From NCBI GenBank assembly GCA_946185305.1, contig CAMHJE010000002.1, forward strand, positions 1-64,000: a stretch of DNA of 64,000 nucleotides. Reading direction: 5' to 3'. A program made the position numbers and the translations under genes. The stretch is from UBA3792 sp946185305 (GTDB lineage: Bacteria; Bacillota; Clostridia; Christensenellales; CAG-138). Numbering within the stretch: the first letter of the stretch is position 1; every line of letters begins with the position of its first letter. A model generated the notes under the pieces. That model searched no databases. It was not told the origin of the DNA and saw only the letters and a list, made by a program, of their open reading frames with translations. Positions 31,423-40,849 of the stretch are shown piece by piece.

Positions 31423-32765
31423 AGCGCGTACACGACCTGCTGGGGCTCCCGCCCGAATACCACGAGGACGGGCCGCCCGAATATACGACGCCGCCCGACG
31501 AGTATAACCGCTTCGCGCCGACCGAGCCGCCCGCCAAGGCGGGCAAGTCCCGGATGGTGAAGATGCTGCTGCTCGCTGTGGCGGGGTTGTCGCTGCTCGG
31601 CGTGGCGCTGCCGGGTTTTTCGCTTGTGCCCCCGGCCGAACCGGAGCCGACGCCCGCCGCTGTTTCCCCCACCCCCGCGCCCGCCGTGGCGGTCGTGCCG
31701 GAGGAACGGTATACGGTACAGGCGTGGCACGAGCCGCCGTCCGGCGCAAGGGTCACGCTCACATGGGAAGGCGTCGGTGAAAGCGCCGACGGCGCCACGG
31801 GGCTTTCGGTGCCGGAGGGCGCGCGCGTGCGGCTGTCCTATGTCCCCGCGGTACCGTACACGATGGAGGATGTATCGCTCGGCGGCGTGATGCTCGACGG
31901 CGCGATCACCCAAACCGACGACCCGCTGCTGTTCACGGTCGGCAAGGGCGGCGGCGTGATCCATTTCTACCTGAACTACCCGTCCGATGGAGCGCCAACA
32001 CCCACGCCCGAGCCGACGCCGGAGCCAACGCCTGCGCCGACGCCGGAGCCGACGCCCGGCGTGACGATCACCTATTACCGCCGCTCCGCGGTCTACGAAG
32101 CCTTTGCCTACTGGACGATGCCGGAGCAGATGGAATCGGTGACGGTTCGGCTGACCGATCCCTATATGGGCACGATCTTCGAGCATGAACTGACCGCCGA
32201 GGAGGTCGCATTCGGCTATTATGAGCTGAACCATTTTGACCTGTATAACTATCTGTTTACGAACGGCTTTTCCTTCGACAATCTGCCGTCCGACTACGAT
32301 CCGAACCCGCTGCTGGAGGTGACCTACGCATACGGTGAAAACGGGCCGGCCGGTACGGAAACCGCCGAAGCCGCATATGAAATGTGGGTCAATCTCTCCT
32401 ACGACGACCCGGACGATGATATGTCGTGGATATGGGGCAGCTACTATCCCGACTGCTTCGTGGTGCGCATAGAAGACCGGCTGAACTATGATGGGCTGAA
32501 GATCTATTACGGTGAGCAGGATGAGCTGTCGCCCGGCGACGTATGGGTAAAGGTCACGGTGGACGGACAGGATATTCCGGCGGAGACGTGCCGGTTGGTG
32601 CTCGAACCGTATGAGGAAGCGAACGGCGAGGTGTACTATGCCTACACGTTCGTCATGCCGCGCCCCGACACCTTCCCCGAACACGGCACCGCGCACTTTG
32701 TGATCACGCAAAAGCTTGTGCATTACGATACGACGGTAACGCGCGAGCGGGATTATACGTACTAA
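31419..32765 (+). CDS. Membrane-anchored surface protein of unknown function
   Basis: A 448-residue protein. The N-terminal 45 residues are cytosolic and proline-rich, a single hydrophobic helix lies at about 46-65, and the remainder is predicted outside. It includes a strand-rich segment, a linker of PTPEPTPEP-type repeats at about 190-208, and an acidic beta-rich C-terminal part with many tyrosines. I recognise no family. The 4-base overlap with mscS suggests a functional tie to the channel or the envelope. A bidirectional terminator follows. Confidence 0.75.
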   Translation: MKRVHDLLGLPPEYHEDGPPEYTTPPDEYNRFAPTEPPAKAGKSRMVKMLLLAVAGLSLLGVALPGFSLVPPAEPEPTPAAVSPTPAPAVAVVPEERYTVQAWHEPPSGARVTLTWEGVGESADGATGLSVPEGARVRLSYVPAVPYTMEDVSLGGVMLDGAITQTDDPLLFTVGKGGGVIHFYLNYPSDGAPTPTPEPTPEPTPAPTPEPTPGVTITYYRRSAVYEAFAYWTMPEQMESVTVRLTDPYMGTIFEHELTAEEVAFGYYELNHFDLYNYLFTNGFSFDNLPSDYDPNPLLEVTYAYGENGPAGTETAEAAYEMWVNLSYDDPDDDMSWIWGSYYPDCFVVRIEDRLNYDGLKIYYGEQDELSPGDVWVKVTVDGQDIPAETCRLVLEPYEEANGEVYYAYTFVMPRPDTFPEHGTAHFVITQKLVHYDTTVTRERDYTY

Positions 32766-32780
32766 CCAATATGATACGCA

Positions 32781-32807
32781 AAAAGGACGCGCGCGGCGCG
32801 TCCTTTT
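32781..32807. terminator. Bidirectional terminator between the surface-protein gene and asnA
   Basis: AAAAGGACGCGC (32781-32792) faces GCGCGTCCTTTT (32796-32807); T-runs on both strands serve the convergent genes. Confidence 0.88.
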
Positions 32808-32825
32808 ATGATACTCCTTTGATCT

Positions 32826-33830
32826 TTACAATAAAGTGATTCCCGCCTCGGCGGCCGCCCTGCGCTGCTCATCGGGCCAGACGGAAACCTGCACCTCCCC
32901 GATATGCGCTTTGCGGAGGAAGAACATACAGATGCGGCTTTGCCCGATGCCGCCGCCGATCGAAAATGGCAGCTCGTCGTTCAGCACAGCCTTTTGGAAC
33001 GGCAGCTTGGCGCGATCCATGCAGTCCGCCGCTTTCAGCTGCTCACGCAAAGCCGCGGCGTCCACGCGCACGCCCATTGAGGACAGCTCCAGCGCGATAT
33101 CGAGCACCGGATAGTAGGCGAGAATATCGCCGTTCAGGGTCCAGTCGTCATAGTCCGGCGCGCGGCCGTCGTGCCGTTCGCCGTTGGAAAGCCGCCCGCC
33201 GATCTGCATAAGGAACACCGCGCCCTTTTCCTTGGTGATCGCGTATTCGCGCTCGCGCGCGGACAGGTTCGGATAGCGATCCAACAGCTCCTGCGCCGTC
33301 AGAAAATAGATATCCTTCGGCAGAATTTCCTCAATATAATCGTACTGCACGGCCATATACTTTTCGGTCTTTTTCAGCGCGCGGTAGACGCGGCGCACGG
33401 TCTCCTGCAGCGTTTCGAGCGTACGCTCCCCGCGCGCGATCACGCGCTCCCAGTCCCATTGATCGACGTAGATCGAATGGATATTGTCCATGACCTCGTC
33501 GCGGCGGATCGCGTTCATATCGGCATACAGGCCCTCATGCAGCCCCATGCCGTAGCTGTGCAGCGCCATCCGCTTCCATTTGGCCAGCGACTGGACGATC
33601 TCGACCTCGCGCGCGTCCATGTCCTTCACGTCGAAGCGCACGGGGCGCTCGACGCCGTTCAGATTGTCGTTGAGGCCCGATTCGGGCGTGACAAACAGCG
33701 GCGCGGAGACGCGCAGCAGGTTCAGCTCGGCGGCAAGCCGTGCCTGAAAGAAGTCCTTGACGGTCTTGATCGCCACCTGCGTGTCGTGCAGCGACAGCGC
33801 GGAGCGGTATCCGGCGGGAAAAGTCAGCAT
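32826..33830 (-). CDS. asnA: Aspartate--ammonia ligase
   Basis: Ammonia-dependent asparagine synthetase: aspartate plus ammonia plus ATP gives asparagine. The 334 residues match AsnA over their full length: opening HDTQVAIKTVKDFFQ, VTPESGLNDNLNG, the class II synthetase-like core MDAREVEIVQSLAKWKR, and the C-terminal GGGIGQSR motif 3. Start after AAGGAGG. It is 15 bases downstream of the AAA ATPase gene and shares its promoter. Confidence 0.96.
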   Translation of the reverse strand: MLTFPAGYRSALSLHDTQVAIKTVKDFFQARLAAELNLLRVSAPLFVTPESGLNDNLNGVERPVRFDVKDMDAREVEIVQSLAKWKRMALHSYGMGLHEGLYADMNAIRRDEVMDNIHSIYVDQWDWERVIARGERTLETLQETVRRVYRALKKTEKYMAVQYDYIEEILPKDIYFLTAQELLDRYPNLSAREREYAITKEKGAVFLMQIGGRLSNGERHDGRAPDYDDWTLNGDILAYYPVLDIALELSSMGVRVDAAALREQLKAADCMDRAKLPFQKAVLNDELPFSIGGGIGQSRICMFFLRKAHIGEVQVSVWPDEQRRAAAEAGITLL

Positions 33831-33845
33831 GAAATCCTCCTTGGG

Positions 33846-34592
33846 TCAATCGAACAGATACGACAGCATCCGTTCCGGGTGGTTCAGAAATTCGCGGTAG
33901 ACCGTGAAATGCTCGGTCGCGCGGTAATCGACGCGGTGCATTCCCTCGCCGGTCAGCTCCCACACCTCCGCGCCCGGAATCGCCATCAGGATCGGGGAGT
34001 GCGTGGACAGGATGATCTGTGAATCCGCATCCGCAAGCTGCTTCAGCTCGACCAGCAGCGTCATCTGCTTTTGCGGGCTCAGCGCCGCCTCCGGCTCGTC
34101 CAGAAGGTACAGCCCCTGCCCGCCGAAGCGGTGCTGCACGGCGGCAAGGAAGCTCTCACCGTGCGACTGCTGATGCAGCGATACGCCGCCGAAGCCCGTG
34201 ATGATCGGCCCGCCCGATTCCGGATCGGCGTCGTGCTGGTCGATATAGGTCGCCATGTTGTAAAAGCTCTCGGCGCGCAGGAAAAATCCGTCGCGCGGGC
34301 GGCGGCGCTTCGCAAGCCGAATGCAGCGGTACAGCCCGGAATGGGAATCCTCGGTCGAAAACGTAAAGTTCAGCGTGCCGCCCTCCGGGTTGAACCCGTA
34401 AGCCACCGCGACGGCCTCTAACAGCGTCGATTTACCAGTGCCGTTCTCGCCGCACAGCACGGTCACGGGGCTTGACAGCCGCCATTCGCCGTTTTCGATC
34501 AGCCAGCGCACGGCGGGGATCGCCGAAAGGTAGGAATCCTCCCCCGGCGGCTCGCGCAGCAGCACCCGATCTATATATAATCCGTTCGTCAT
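33846..34592 (-). CDS. Small AAA family ATPase, SMC/RecF-like fold
   Basis: A 248-residue P-loop ATPase. Walker A is CGENGTGKST (about 46-55), the ABC-like signature region is GGVSLHQQSHGES, and Walker B is GLYLLDEPEAALS; the H-loop STHSPIL follows. It lacks a long coiled coil. Such proteins occur alone or in conflict systems; here it is paired with asnA. The start ATG 34592 coincides with the predicted transcription start, and there is no ribosome site before it, so translation may be leaderless. Function unknown. Confidence 0.85.
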   Translation of the reverse strand: MTNGLYIDRVLLREPPGEDSYLSAIPAVRWLIENGEWRLSSPVTVLCGENGTGKSTLLEAVAVAYGFNPEGGTLNFTFSTEDSHSGLYRCIRLAKRRRPRDGFFLRAESFYNMATYIDQHDADPESGGPIITGFGGVSLHQQSHGESFLAAVQHRFGGQGLYLLDEPEAALSPQKQMTLLVELKQLADADSQIILSTHSPILMAIPGAEVWELTGEGMHRVDYRATEHFTVYREFLNHPERMLSYLFD

Positions 34593-34598
34593 GGCGAC

Positions 34599-34627
34599 AG
34601 TATAGCGGATTTGCCGCGCGTTGACAA
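34599..34627 (-). promoter_or_regulatory. Promoter of the ATPase-asnA operon, probably leaderless
   Basis: Minus-strand TTGTCA (34622-34627) and TATACT (34599-34604), spacing 17. Only six bases separate the -10 box from the ATG at 34592. Confidence 0.65.
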
Positions 34628-34645
34628 GTATTTTATATGCGAAAA

Positions 34646-34976
34646 CCGGAGGGAAAAAATCCCTCCGGCTCAGCGTGTCAAAAAACTTTTGACACGCTGA
34701 GGGAGACCGCCAAGAAAGAGTTCAGAAGCCGGAATTTCCACTCCGCTTCGCTTCGTTACAGATGTGCCGTCGCGCGCTCCCCGCGCGTCGCCATCAGCCG
34801 AAGGCTATACTCAGCTATGCCGAGGCTGAGAAACCGGCTAATTTTCGGCATAAAATCAAAGAAACGGACGTTTTTTCGCCCGTTTCTTCCTGCCGATTTT
34901 TGTATACAAAGTCCGCCGAAAATGGTCTGGGCCTTTATTGACGGTCTGAACCGGAGGGAAAAATCCCTCCGGCTCA
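34646..34976. repeat. Repeat-rich intergenic block bounded by two copies of a CCGGAGGG hairpin
   Basis: A 396-base gap without a supported gene. CCGGAGGGA/TCCCTCCGG followed by CTCA occurs at 34646-34672 and again at 34951-34976. Between them lie a 15-bp perfect hairpin (34669-34683 with 34687-34701, CTCAGCGTGTCAAAA arm) and AAGAAACGG/CCGTTTCTT (34859-34888). The layout suggests a mobile miniature or interspersed repeat. Confidence 0.6.
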
Positions 34977-34988
34977 TGCGGATCCACT

Positions 34989-36014
34989 TTACAGCCCCGG
35001 CGTCGGGAACACGACCGAGACGGCGTTTTCGTCCGGGATCGCACCCTTTTCGACCGCGCAAAACAGCAGCCATGCGCCCATGTCGCTGGTGCCGACCTCC
35101 GGCATCTCGCATTTAACCGCGACGGTCACGCCGTCCGCATCACGCTGTATATCCATGACCGCATAGCGCGCCGAGCCGCTGCCCGCAGAAACGTACAGCA
35201 CGAGCAGATCCTGCTCCGCAAAGAACGACGCGTCATAGGTTTTCTGCAGCTCGTTCAGCCGTTCGTTCTCGCTGCCGGGAGCAAAGTGCGGCGCAAGGCA
35301 GTGCGAAAGCGCGTCCGCATCGGTCAGCAGGCGCACCAGCGTTTCGCCCTCCTCCGTCCATCCGACGCGAACGATCTCCTGCGTGAACGGCACCGCGGCG
35401 GCGTCCTTTTTGCCGGTCAGCCAGAAGGCATACGTCGCCTTGCCGCGGCCCGCGCCGTCGAACGACGCCGTGACCTCATAGATCGCGCCGCCATTGGGCA
35501 GCGTCATCGTTATCTCGTCCCCGTCCCGCGTCCAATCGGGCGTGAACGCCTTGCCGTCGTTTTCATAATCGCCCGCATACGCTTCGTCCCACGCGCGGAT
35601 CGCCACGTCGGTCAGCGTGCAGCCCGGCGCGAACGACAGCACGGCGGTATTCCCGCGGCTTGGCAGCGGATCGAGATAGGCGGTGCTTTCGAGCGGGTGC
35701 ATCCCGCATGCCTCGACGCCGGTGCCGGTGCCGTCGGCGTTGGCGTAGAACCATTCATAGCTGCCCGTGGACGCCAAGCCCGACGCGTCCGCGACCGAGA
35801 CATACAGCGCGGGCGGCACGGTCATCGTGCCCTCGGCGGGCGCGGGATCGTTCTTTTGCGGCTTGCTCCACAGTCCGAGCGCCTCCGGCGAGGGCGAATC
35901 GGTGACGATCACCGTCACGTCCGGATGCGTGTCCTTCTCCACAGACGTTCCCTCCTTTGCGGCGCAGCCCATCAGCAGCAGCGCCGCGAGCATGGCATAT
36001 ACCCACCGTTTCAT
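34989..36014 (-). CDS. Lipoprotein of unknown function
   Basis: A 341-residue secreted lipoprotein: signal peptide MKRWVYAMLAALLL with lipobox LMGC, so it is anchored on the outer face of the membrane. The middle is beta-rich and unrecognised. The C-terminal 100 residues (FFAEQDLLVLYVSAGSGSAR ... AWLLFCAVEKG) faintly resemble PrcB-type C-terminal domains, but I would not name it so. Start ATG 36014 follows an ideal AAAGGAGG; a longer frame starting at 36056 has no such site. Confidence 0.75.
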   Translation of the reverse strand: MKRWVYAMLAALLLMGCAAKEGTSVEKDTHPDVTVIVTDSPSPEALGLWSKPQKNDPAPAEGTMTVPPALYVSVADASGLASTGSYEWFYANADGTGTGVEACGMHPLESTAYLDPLPSRGNTAVLSFAPGCTLTDVAIRAWDEAYAGDYENDGKAFTPDWTRDGDEITMTLPNGGAIYEVTASFDGAGRGKATYAFWLTGKKDAAAVPFTQEIVRVGWTEEGETLVRLLTDADALSHCLAPHFAPGSENERLNELQKTYDASFFAEQDLLVLYVSAGSGSARYAVMDIQRDADGVTVAVKCEMPEVGTSDMGAWLLFCAVEKGAIPDENAVSVVFPTPGL

Positions 36015-36079
36015 ACGCGGTTCCTCCTTTGTCCCTTTACCCATAACACCGCGCATACCGCCTTTCGGTTACAAAAAAA

Positions 36080-36101
36080 GAGCCGATCTTCCGGTCGGCT
36101 C
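36080..36101 (-). terminator. Terminator of the fak-plsX operon
   Basis: GAGCCGA (36080-36086) faces TCGGCTC (36095-36101); on the minus strand seven Ts follow. Confidence 0.9.
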
Positions 36102-36112
36102 CCGTTGGCAAA

Positions 36113-37135
36113 TTATTCCGCTGTTCCCTGCGGCAGCGCCGCGATGGCCTCGCGCAGTTTTTCCGTCATGCTTGCCGTCTGCATCCGGTAGGCCTGCTCG
36201 ATGCACTTTGCTACCGCCGCATCGTTGCTGGAGCCGTGCCCCTTGACGACGATCTTTTTGCAGCCGAGCAGCACGCTGCCGCCGTAGTTGCGGTAGTCCA
36301 TGAACCGCTTTTCCTCGGCGAACATCCGCTTCATCAGCAGCGCGCCGAGCTTGTAGAGCGTGCGCGAATAGATATCCGTCTTGAGCTTTTTCAGCATTTC
36401 AAGGCACGCGCCCTCGGTGGACTTGATGAGCACATTCCCCGAAAAGCCGTCGCACACGACCAGATCGTATTGCCCGGTCAGCAGATCGCGGCTTTCCATG
36501 TTGCCGACAAAGTGAATGCCGGGTGTTTCCTTGAGCAGCGGATAGGCGGCCTTTCGCAGCTCGTCGCCCTTTTCGGCCTCGGTGCCGATATTCAGCATTG
36601 CCACGCGCGGGCGTTCGACGCCGTAGGCGCATTGCAGATACAGACTGCCCATCACGGCGAACTGCTGCAAGAGCTTCGGCGTGATATCCACGTTGGCGCC
36701 GCTGTCGCACACGCCGACCATGCCGCCGTTCATCGTCGGCAGGATCGGGCAGAACGCGGGCCGCTTTATGCCGTGCACGCGGCCGAGCCGCAGCGTCGCC
36801 GCCGCAACGAGCGCGCCGGTCGAGCCGGTCGTGACGATGCCGTGCACGTCCTCGTCGGTGCGGAGCCGTTCGATGGCACGCATTAAGGAGCTGTCCGCCT
36901 TTTGCTTGATCGCAAGGGTCGGCTGCTCGTCGCACCCGATGACCTCTGGCGCATGGACGATCTCGACGCGGCTCTTGTCATACGATTCTTTTGCAAGCAC
37001 CGCCTTGAGCTTCGCTTCATCGCCGAACAGCAGCACGGCAAGGTCAGGAAAGGTTTTCAGCGCCAGCAGCGCGCCGCCGACGTTCGCTTCGGGGCTGTGG
37101 TCGCCGCCGAAGCAGTCGATGCAAAGCCGGATCAT
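36113..37135 (-). CDS. plsX: Phosphate acyltransferase PlsX
   Basis: Makes acyl-phosphate from acyl-ACP, the donor for PlsY in phospholipid synthesis. The 340 residues match the family: CIDCFGGDHSPEANVGGAL start, VTTGSTGALVAAA, RPAFCPILPTMNGG, LNIGTEAEKGDE, and VVCDGFSGNVLIK. Its ATG overlaps the stop of the GNAT-like gene. It lies downstream of fakA and fakB, which also make acyl-phosphate, so the operon gathers both routes to this intermediate. Peripheral membrane enzyme. Confidence 0.96.
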   Translation of the reverse strand: MIRLCIDCFGGDHSPEANVGGALLALKTFPDLAVLLFGDEAKLKAVLAKESYDKSRVEIVHAPEVIGCDEQPTLAIKQKADSSLMRAIERLRTDEDVHGIVTTGSTGALVAAATLRLGRVHGIKRPAFCPILPTMNGGMVGVCDSGANVDITPKLLQQFAVMGSLYLQCAYGVERPRVAMLNIGTEAEKGDELRKAAYPLLKETPGIHFVGNMESRDLLTGQYDLVVCDGFSGNVLIKSTEGACLEMLKKLKTDIYSRTLYKLGALLMKRMFAEEKRFMDYRNYGGSVLLGCKKIVVKGHGSSNDAAVAKCIEQAYRMQTASMTEKLREAIAALPQGTAE

Positions 37136-38262
37136 TTGTCGTCCTCCAGTTGTTTCACAAACGCGCGGCGGCGCTTATGCGGCACCGCGACAAATCGCTT
37201 CCATTGGTTCTGGATCGCGTAATTATCCTCTAAATTCAGGTTCGTTTCGGCGTACTCCACGCCGTCCTCGCGCAGCATCCGTTCGAGCGCCGCGGACACC
37301 GCCACCGAAATGCCGCGGTTTGCCCACGCCGGGTCGATGCCGATCAAGCCGAGGTCGATGATCTTCGGATGCCGGATCGCGTGCAGGATCCGCACAATCG
37401 CCGCCGGAGTGAGATGTCCCCTGGAGGGCTGCACGGCCTTGGCAATCGACGGGAAGCAGATCCCGAGCAGCACGACGTTGTCGTTCTCGTCGAGCAGCAC
37501 CGCCACGTGGTCGAGGTCGATGATCAGACGGAAATTGTCGATCATCAGTTTTTTCATGCCGTCCGTGAACGGCACCGTGCCGTAGAGCTGCTCATAGGAC
37601 TTATCCAAAAGCTCGAACAGCGGATCGGCGTAACGGTTCAGAAAATCATTGACGTTCTTCGCCGGGCCGAAGCGCAGATGATAGCGGTTCATCAGCTTTT
37701 CGGTCACGCGCGCCAAAGCGCCGTCATTCTTTTCCGGCGGGTAGATTTTGCTCTCGGTCCAATCGACCTCCTTGGTATAGCCGAGGTTTTCGATCAGACG
37801 CTGATAATACGGCGCGTTATACTGCTCCTCGAACGTGGACAGCTGATCGAAGCCCTCGATCAAAAGCCCTTCGCGCTCTAAATCCGAAAACCCGAGCGGG
37901 CCGCAGACCGTGTCCATGCCCTTCGCCTTGGCCCACGCCTCGACCGCGCCGAACAGGGCGGCGGCGACCTCCTGATCGTCGATGCTGTCGAACCGCGTGA
38001 AGCGGATGCGCTTTTCATGATTCTTTTCGTTCGCGGCCTTTTGCAGGATCCCGGAGATGCGTCCGACGATCTTGCCGTCATGGTACGCGTTGTAATACAC
38101 CGCCTCGCAAGTGTCGTAATAGACGTAGTCCTTGCGGAAAATCTTTTTCTCGTCGCCGTACAGCGGCGGAACGAAGTTCGGGTTGTCCCGATACAGATTC
38201 AGCGGGAAGTTCAAAAACTCGCGCTGCTCCTTCTTCGTTTGTACCTCCCTGACCGTAACCAT
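37132..38262 (-). CDS. GNAT-fold N-acyltransferase-like protein
   Basis: A 376-residue protein that starts with VREVQTKKEQREFLNFPLNLYRDNP, the opening of the YghO-like family with a GNAT fold near the C-terminus (GLIGIDPAWANRGISVAVSAAL, then ETNLNLEDNYAIQNQWKRF). No membrane segment. The substrate is unknown; its place between fakB and plsX, overlapping plsX by four bases, suggests a lipid-related or acyl-transfer role. The assignment to the GNAT clan is fairly firm. Confidence 0.75.
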   Translation of the reverse strand: MVTVREVQTKKEQREFLNFPLNLYRDNPNFVPPLYGDEKKIFRKDYVYYDTCEAVYYNAYHDGKIVGRISGILQKAANEKNHEKRIRFTRFDSIDDQEVAAALFGAVEAWAKAKGMDTVCGPLGFSDLEREGLLIEGFDQLSTFEEQYNAPYYQRLIENLGYTKEVDWTESKIYPPEKNDGALARVTEKLMNRYHLRFGPAKNVNDFLNRYADPLFELLDKSYEQLYGTVPFTDGMKKLMIDNFRLIIDLDHVAVLLDENDNVVLLGICFPSIAKAVQPSRGHLTPAAIVRILHAIRHPKIIDLGLIGIDPAWANRGISVAVSAALERMLREDGVEYAETNLNLEDNYAIQNQWKRFVAVPHKRRRAFVKQLEDDK

Positions 38263-38267
38263 GCCGC

Positions 38268-39137
38268 TTACCTATGCTTGGCGTGGAAGCAGATCCCGAC
38301 GCCGTTCGGCCCGCAATGCCCGCCGGTCGTGGGGTTAACCGCGACGGTTTCGATGCAAAGCCCCTCGCCGAACTTGGCCTTCAGCTCGTTCATGACCTCG
38401 GTCGCAATCTCCTCGGCGTCGGTGTGGCCGACAATCACGCGATGCCCCTTCACGTCGTCGCCGAGCTCGTCCACGTACTGCATCAGCTTACGGATCGCCC
38501 TTACCCGGCCGCGCTCGGAGCCGATGGACACCATCTTGCCCTCGGTGTTCATATAGATGATCGGCCGCACGCCGAGCAGCGTGCCCATCGTCGCCGCAAG
38601 GCCGGACACACGGCCGCTGTGCTTGAAGAATTTCAGATCGTCGGCAAAGAAGTAGATCGCAAAATGATCGACCTCGGTCTTGGCCCATTCCAAAACCTCG
38701 TCCACGCTCTTGCCGGCCCGGATCATGTCCCCGACCTCCAGCACAATCGCGCGGCTGATGATCGTGATGCCCTTGGTGTCGATATCGGAAAAGCGCACGT
38801 TCGGGTACTTTTCGGACAGCTCCTTCACGGCCTGATCCATCGCGTCAAACGTCGCCGTCATCGCGCGGGAGAAATGCACGTACAGGATATCGTCGCCCGC
38901 GGCAAAGACCGGCTCGAAGATTTCGAGGTACTTTTCGCGGCTGATCGCGCTCGTGTTCGGCAACGCCCCCGCACGAAGCTGATCGTAAAACGCCTTGGCG
39001 TCGAACGTATCGAAATCCTCATAGGGGTAAACGGTTTTGCCGTCGATGGCATACGGCATACTGATCAGCGTGTAGCCGTATTCGGCGGCGTCCGCCGGGG
39101 TGATATCGCAATCGGTATCGGTGAATAAGCGCAGCAT
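38268..39137 (-). CDS. fakB: DegV family fatty-acid-binding protein (FakB)
   Basis: Binds a free fatty acid and presents it to the kinase FakA for phosphorylation. The 289 residues show the DegV opening LFTDTDCDIT, LPNTSAISREKYLEIF, the VHFSRAMTATFDA segment that binds the acyl carboxylate in this family, and HSGRVSGLAA. It lies ten bases downstream of fakA, which supports the pairing. Substrate chain type cannot be told. Confidence 0.92.
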   Translation of the reverse strand: MLRLFTDTDCDITPADAAEYGYTLISMPYAIDGKTVYPYEDFDTFDAKAFYDQLRAGALPNTSAISREKYLEIFEPVFAAGDDILYVHFSRAMTATFDAMDQAVKELSEKYPNVRFSDIDTKGITIISRAIVLEVGDMIRAGKSVDEVLEWAKTEVDHFAIYFFADDLKFFKHSGRVSGLAATMGTLLGVRPIIYMNTEGKMVSIGSERGRVRAIRKLMQYVDELGDDVKGHRVIVGHTDAEEIATEVMNELKAKFGEGLCIETVAVNPTTGGHCGPNGVGICFHAKHR

Positions 39138-39147
39138 GGTTTCCTCC

Positions 39148-40797
39148 TTATTCCAAAATCATGATATAGTCGTAGATCGGCTGTCCGCCGTCCAGCAGGA
39201 TCACTTCCGTCAGCGGGTGCGCGCTTTGCAGCGCCGTACGCATGGCCTCGGCCTCGGCTTGGTCGGCGTCGATGCCCTTCACCAGCAGCAGGATCCCGAA
39301 ATCGTCGGCGCCGAGCGCGTCGGCAAGCCGCAGCGCTGCGTTTTTCGCGTCGGGATCGTCGGCATAGATCGTGCCGCCCTCATAGGCGATATAGTCCCCT
39401 TCCCGCACCGAAACGCCGTCGCGCTCGGTCGTGCGGGACGCGTGGGAAACCGTGCCGGTCTTGACGCTCTGCATGATGTCGATAGAGCCCTGCTCGATCG
39501 TGTCGATATCGTTGGACGAGGTATCGAGCAGCGACAGCGCCGCATAACATTCGCCGATCGTGTGGCTCGGCATCACGCGCACGTCCGCGTCCGTATAGAG
39601 CGCGGCGGCCTGCTCGGCGGTCAGGATGATATTGCTGTTGTTCGGATAGACGAGGATCGTCTCGGCGTTGACCTCGCAAAAAGCCTCCAAAAAGCTCTCC
39701 GCGGAGGGGTTCATGCTCTGCCCGCCGTCCACGACCGCGTCCGCGCCGATGGACAGGAACGTTTCGCGGATGCCCGCGCCCGCCGCGACCGCGACGATGC
39801 CGAATTTCTTGCGCGGCTTTTGCGGCTTATAGTTGTTGCGGATCGTCGTCTCATGGTGCTGCAGCATCATGTTTTCGATCTTCATCGTCAAAAATTCGCC
39901 GTACTTATGGCAATGCGCCAAAATATCCTCCGGCGTTTTGGTGTGGATATGCACGCGCAAGAGGCTCCCGTCGCGGAACGCCACGACCGAATCGCCGCTT
40001 GCAATCAGCCAGTCGATCAGCGGCTTTTCGTCAAAGTCCGAAACCTTGCCAACCTTCTTGGTCTGGAACCGCAGGATGAACTCGGTGCAGAAGCCGAATT
40101 CCAGCTCGTCGTCCTCGGTAAACGACGCGATATTCACCTGCTGCGGCCGCGGCGCATGGCCGCCCGCATTCGTAAACGCGACGCCGTGCAGCGCATCCTG
40201 CATTCCCTCCGCGATATAGACAAAGCCCGCGCCGCCGCTGTCCACGACTCCGGCCTCCCGCAGCACCGCCAAAAGCGTCGGCGTGCGGTCGAGCGAAGCG
40301 CGCAGCTCGGTCAAAAATGCATCAAAATACTGTTCAAAATCCGTTTCGTCGGTGATCTCGCGGTTCGCCTTATGCACGGCGTCGGAATAGACAGTGAGGA
40401 TCGTTCCCTCCACCGGCGTCTGCACCGCGTTGTAGGATTCCCTGACGCCGCATTCGAGCGCCGCCGCAAAGGTTTTCAGATCGGCAGTCTTTACGCCCGA
40501 AAGCCCCTGCGAAATGCCCGCGAAAATGCGGGACAGGATCACGCCCGAATTGCCGCGCGCGCCGAGCAGCATCCCCCGCGCGATCTGCTGCGAGGTCTGC
40601 CCCAGCTCACCGTCCGCCCCCTCCGAAACGGCGGAGCAGCCGGAGTCGATGGTCATGTACATATTGTCGCCGGTGTCCCCGTCCGGAATCGGGAATACGT
40701 TCAGTTCGTTGACGACCGTGCGGTGCGTGTTCAGCTTGGCGGCGCCGCCCTCGACCATGCGGGCGAAGAGCGCGCCGTTCAATGTTTTGGTTTCCAT
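39148..40797 (-). CDS. fakA: Fatty acid kinase catalytic subunit FakA (DhaL/DAK2 domain)
   Basis: Phosphorylates FakB-bound fatty acids with ATP, feeding external fatty acids into phospholipid synthesis through PlsX and PlsY. The 549 residues have the N-terminal DAK2/DhaL nucleotide-binding domain with NELNVFPIPDGDTGDNM and ARGMLLGARGNSGVILS, then the middle domain, and the C-terminal DegV-like/YloV domain (VAVAAGAGIRETF, NPSAESFLEAF). Start ATG 40797 follows AGAGGAAAGGA. It lies 52 bases downstream of tetR on the same strand and is probably the first target of that regulator. Confidence 0.94.
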   Translation of the reverse strand: METKTLNGALFARMVEGGAAKLNTHRTVVNELNVFPIPDGDTGDNMYMTIDSGCSAVSEGADGELGQTSQQIARGMLLGARGNSGVILSRIFAGISQGLSGVKTADLKTFAAALECGVRESYNAVQTPVEGTILTVYSDAVHKANREITDETDFEQYFDAFLTELRASLDRTPTLLAVLREAGVVDSGGAGFVYIAEGMQDALHGVAFTNAGGHAPRPQQVNIASFTEDDELEFGFCTEFILRFQTKKVGKVSDFDEKPLIDWLIASGDSVVAFRDGSLLRVHIHTKTPEDILAHCHKYGEFLTMKIENMMLQHHETTIRNNYKPQKPRKKFGIVAVAAGAGIRETFLSIGADAVVDGGQSMNPSAESFLEAFCEVNAETILVYPNNSNIILTAEQAAALYTDADVRVMPSHTIGECYAALSLLDTSSNDIDTIEQGSIDIMQSVKTGTVSHASRTTERDGVSVREGDYIAYEGGTIYADDPDAKNAALRLADALGADDFGILLLVKGIDADQAEAEAMRTALQSAHPLTEVILLDGGQPIYDYIMILE

Positions 40798-40849
40798 ACG
40801 TTTCCTTTCCTCTTCGGCGGTCCCTTCCCCGCCGGACACAATGGTTTCG

